From: Capsaspora owczarzaki ATCC 30864
Taxonomy: Eukaryota; Opisthokonta; Filasterea
DNA length: 64,000 nt
Direction of reading: 5' to 3'
Assembly (NCBI RefSeq): GCF_000151315.2
Contig: NW_011887296.1
Location: 1,677,035-1,741,034 of the forward strand
Shown here: positions 61,976 through 64,000 of the stretch, piece by piece
How the letters are laid out: every line of letters begins with the position of its first letter
Numbering within the stretch: the stretch's first letter is position 1
Notes under the pieces: generated by a model
What the model was told of the DNA's origin: nothing
Seen by the model: the letters and a program-made list of their open reading frames with translations, nothing else
The model's database searches: none
Made by a program: the position numbers and the translations under genes

Positions 61976-61981
61976 TATCAA
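61972..61981. promoter_or_regulatory. TTGATATCAA motif before the 62021 gene
   Basis: 49 nt before the ATG, the same spacing as at 61389; overlaps the upstream stop codon. The sequence from here to the ATG is almost identical to 61389-61438. Confidence 0.55.
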
Positions 61982-61986
61982 AATTG

Positions 61987-62015
61987 AAATTGGTTTAAAT
62001 ACACTAAACCAATTT
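61987..62015. terminator. perfect hairpin after the 61439 gene
   Basis: Identical to the hairpin at 61404 (11-bp arms AAATTGGTTTA/TAAACCAATTT), 12 nt after the stop codon and 5 nt before the next ATG. Confidence 0.6.
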
Positions 62016-62020
62016 ATAAA

Positions 62021-62506
62021 ATGGAGTTCAGTATCAACGATCTCATCCCGTCCAAGGAGTATATAGAAGAGAAATTCGCCTCGGCGGAAACCAAAGTGGT
62101 CCAGGATCACAACGGCGATGAAGTTACCGTCGTTCAGTTCAAGACCCCATTCCGCTACGTTTTTCATAATCTTGACTCGGGGAAATACTATTTCGCTAAC
62201 TGGTTCGCTCGTGAGGATTTACTCTTTCACAAACCGATTGATATAGAATCACGGACCCTTTTTCCGTTACTGGACGTTTTAGAAAAGGTTCTGAAGCTCG
62301 AATCATGGAAAATTGAAAGATACGTGGGTAGGCATGAAATCATCACCAAAGTGGGAAACGCTAAAGTGTATCCCAACAAAGATTCGACACGTCTGGAAGC
62401 CATGGGAACTATCCTTTTTGATCAGATTGTAATTTTACACGCCACCAAAGAGGTCCGAATTGTGGGTAATCTGGAAACGTTCATCGAGACACCGTCGCGC
62501 AAGTAA
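62021..62506 (+). CDS. element gene, unknown protein, paralogue 2 (MEFSINDL family)
   Basis: 161 residues, tandem paralogue of the 61439 gene, with diverged middle (YYFANWFAREDLLFHKPIDI, LEKVLKLESWKIERYVG) and conserved ends. Same upstream control block. Function unknown; a duplicated structural or host-interaction protein is a guess. Confidence 0.75.
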   Translation: MEFSINDLIPSKEYIEEKFASAETKVVQDHNGDEVTVVQFKTPFRYVFHNLDSGKYYFANWFAREDLLFHKPIDIESRTLFPLLDVLEKVLKLESWKIERYVGRHEIITKVGNAKVYPNKDSTRLEAMGTILFDQIVILHATKEVRIVGNLETFIETPSRK

Positions 62507-62511
62507 AAAGC

Positions 62512-62541
62512 ATTTATTCATTTTGCATAAAATGAATAAAT
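62512..62541. terminator. perfect hairpin between convergent element genes
   Basis: ATTTATTCATTTT-GCAT-AAAATGAATAAAT, 13-bp perfect arms, starting 5 nt after the stop of the 62021 gene and lying beyond the stop of the convergent minus-strand gene. Confidence 0.7.
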
Positions 62542-62599
62542 TATGTGAGAATCGCCACCAATTTCACGGTCGTCACGAAGCACACAATACAATTTTTGA

Positions 62600-63052
62600 T
62601 CACGTCTTTTTTGACAGTTTCACTCGCAACGATCCACCGCGTTTTACACTATCAGTGGATACACGTTCAGCGACCGGAGGGACACTCGAGAAATTGTTAA
62701 GAAAATACGAGGTGATCTGATACAATGGATCTTCCGGGGGACGGATGCATAACGTAAAATGGGCATCGACCTTGTACTTCCCAAGGGAAATTTCATGTTG
62801 GTGGCAAAAACGCTCGAAAAAGTCTAATGCAATGGAAATTTGGGCATCGATACTGCGAACTCGAAGCTCTTGGGTGGAATTGACGAACAACGAAATATAA
62901 TACAAAATGTTGATCAAATCGAGATTCGTCCGTTTATTGACCGGAATCCCGGCCGTCATAAAGTCGTTAAAGTTGGCGTTGAGCTTTGCTTCGAGATCTC
63001 TACGCTTATTATTGCGATCGATCTCGTCCAGCCGTTCGAGGAGTGCGCTCAT
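62600..63052 (-). CDS. element gene, unknown protein of 150 aa
   Basis: Starts MSALLERLDEIDRNNKRRDL (coiled-coil-like), then LINILYYISLFVNSTQELRV and FFERFCHQHEISLGKYKVDA; basic, Ser-rich end. No family recognised. Convergent with the 62021 gene and divergent from the small membrane-protein gene. Confidence 0.65.
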   Translation of the reverse strand: MSALLERLDEIDRNNKRRDLEAKLNANFNDFMTAGIPVNKRTNLDLINILYYISLFVNSTQELRVRSIDAQISIALDFFERFCHQHEISLGKYKVDAHFTLCIRPPEDPLYQITSYFLNNFSSVPPVAERVSTDSVKRGGSLRVKLSKKT

Positions 63053-63106
63053 TTTTAATTACATGAGACAAATTCTTTTTTAAAAGTTTTTGGCTAAAAT
63101 AAAAAG

Positions 63107-63289
63107 ATGGATCCCGTTACAATTTCGTTGATTGTTGGTGTTGCGGTGCTCGTGATCGAGAGACTGTACGCATTATTACGCAAAATGAAGTCCAGCTCGT
63201 GTTGCTTTGGCGCGGTGAAGGTCGAAATGGATACCGAGTTACCGGATGTTCCTGTTGCAACCATCCCGACGCTGGCTCCACCCAAATAA
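63107..63289 (+). CDS. element gene, small single-pass membrane protein (60 aa)
   Basis: MDPVTISLIVGVAVLVIERL is an N-terminal hydrophobic segment directly after a short acidic start; then a basic stretch with CC (RKMKSSSCCFGAVKVE) and a Pro/Val-rich tail. Small membrane proteins are common in virophage and polinton-like genomes; the role here is unknown. Confidence 0.6.
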   Translation: MDPVTISLIVGVAVLVIERLYALLRKMKSSSCCFGAVKVEMDTELPDVPVATIPTLAPPK

Positions 63290-63316
63290 TTAAATCTTTT
63301 TGCAGATTTAATTATT
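63285..63316. terminator. perfect hairpin shared by two convergent element genes
   Basis: AATAATTAAATCT-TTTTGC-AGATTTAATTATT, 13-bp perfect arms. Overlaps the stop of the small membrane-protein gene (63287-63289) and lies immediately beyond the minus-strand stop at 63318. Confidence 0.75.
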
Positions 63317-63317
63317 A

Positions 63318-64000
63318 TTACGCGACGTATGTGATTAAGATACTGTATGGAACGCTATATGCACTCGTGGCGCTTGCACCATTTGTTACGGTTAATACCC
63401 AAGGGGAGGAGGTGCCACTCACATCAGCATACACATAATACTGACCCGAGCCAGTATTGAACGCAATGATTTTACCGTTGCTCGCAAAAATCGTTCCATT
63501 CATACTCACAATCTTAGTCTTGTCAATCGTAATGTTCTGCGCAGTAGTCCCACTGGCTGAGCCAGAAGTCGTTCCAGTGAAGACGGCCATTTTGATGCCG
63601 ACATTTCCCGTTCCAAGTGAAGTGAAGCCCGCCACATTACATGCAACGAAAGAGCCGAGATTGGCGTCGATGTCTCCATTTACATTGCGTTGTACAAGGG
63701 TGCTACCCGACATAGATGCATCATATCCCAAACTCGTCAGTTGTTTCGATCCATTCGTCACGACCGCTTGATTCGCCGTCAATCCCGACACTTGCAAGGT
63801 CCCGACATTGATCGCATTCGTTCCAAAATTACCACTCGCGTCTCGATACACGAGCGAATTGGCTTGATTGGATTGGTTGTAATCTAACGAGGTAATCTTT
63901 TTCGAGGCGTCAGTTGCCATCACGGAGCTTGCAGTTTGCCCGTTCAATGTGACGTCTCCACCCACAATCAGCGAATTCGCGGTGGTGTTAGCCGGGAGAC
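63318..64000 (-). CDS. fibre-like structural protein, C-terminal part (partial, runs off right edge)
   Basis: The reading frame is open to the right edge, so the start lies outside the window; at least 227 residues. Gly/Ser/Thr/Asn-rich repeats, such as LTANQAVVTNGSKQLTSLGY, ANSLVYRDASGNFGTNAINV and STLVQRNVNGDIDANLGSFV, are typical of trimeric tail-fibre or spike proteins seen in phages, virophages and polinton-like viruses. The C-terminus (about the last 70 residues, with IIAFNTGSGQYYVYADVSG) looks like a beta-rich head. Likely a virion surface protein if the element forms particles (inference). Confidence 0.7.
   Translation of the reverse strand, partial: LPANTTANSLIVGGDVTLNGQTASSVMATDASKKITSLDYNQSNQANSLVYRDASGNFGTNAINVGTLQVSGLTANQAVVTNGSKQLTSLGYDASMSGSTLVQRNVNGDIDANLGSFVACNVAGFTSLGTGNVGIKMAVFTGTTSGSASGTTAQNITIDKTKIVSMNGTIFASNGKIIAFNTGSGQYYVYADVSGTSSPWVLTVTNGASATSAYSVPYSILITYVA

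Larger units (their letters stand above)
58790..64000. mobile_element. integrated Maverick/Polinton-like (polinton-like virus) element, left part
   Basis: From about 58.8 kb the sequence becomes AT-rich, intron-free and densely packed with short genes on both strands, unlike the host DNA to the left. It encodes a DDE integrase with C-terminal chromodomain, the hallmark of Mavericks/Polintons, and a fibre-like protein resembling those of polinton-like viruses and virophages. Polinton termini usually begin with AG; AGGTGAAGAAGTGAGAGAGT at 58860 is a possible left tip, but the border is not proven. Core genes (protein-primed polymerase, packaging ATPase, protease, capsid) are not in the window and would lie to the right if the element is complete. 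Confidence 0.72.

Overview
The window looks like a draft-assembly scaffold from the nuclear genome of a unicellular eukaryote, most likely an opisthokont or holozoan protist. The evidence is short GT-AG (and some GC-AG) introns in almost every gene, a TTAGGG-type telomere motif, a recognisable TERF2IP-type Rap1, CENP-M and CENP-N homologues, SRP68, LIM/RGS/PX and SMYD domains, and a 100-N gap. The species was not determined; a filasterean-like protist is a guess.

Layout. 1-1493 (-): a secreted leucine-rich-repeat gene running off the left edge, one exon per repeat. 3097-21262: housekeeping genes SRP68, METTL15-like rRNA methyltransferase, a WD40 protein with a SOCS-box-like tail, RAE1, a Nudix protein, FAD synthase and a lysine-rich SMAP protein. 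21600-27435: two tandem paralogous intracellular LRR genes, one ending in a coiled coil plus Pelle/IRAK-like kinase, the other without a kinase. 27833-36799: a LIM-RGS-PX protein, mitochondrial-type leucyl-tRNA synthetase and a short-chain dehydrogenase. 37130-47101: BTAF1/Mot1 divergent from a SMYD protein. 47340-55695: Rap1, casein kinase I, then CENP-M and CENP-N head to head. 55696-58158: poorly coding, AT-rich in places. 58159-58720 (-): the 3' end of a third LRR gene, broken at the boundary of foreign DNA. From about 58.8 kb to the right edge: an AT-rich, intronless, densely packed integrated element with a chromodomain DDE integrase, a fibre-like protein and several unknown genes, most consistent with a Maverick/Polinton or polinton-like virus.

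Main points of interest: (i) the element has its own transcription grammar, with perfect hairpins just after stop codons and a repeated TTGATATCAA motif at fixed distance from two start codons; (ii) three LRR loci share a strict one-repeat-per-exon, phase-2 structure with evidence of recent exon-intron block duplication; (iii) two inner-kinetochore genes share one 454-bp promoter region; (iv) telomere-like repeats lie in two bidirectional promoters in the same window as a Rap1 gene. Exon borders were placed by eye from splice consensus, reading phase and family resemblance. No search was run.
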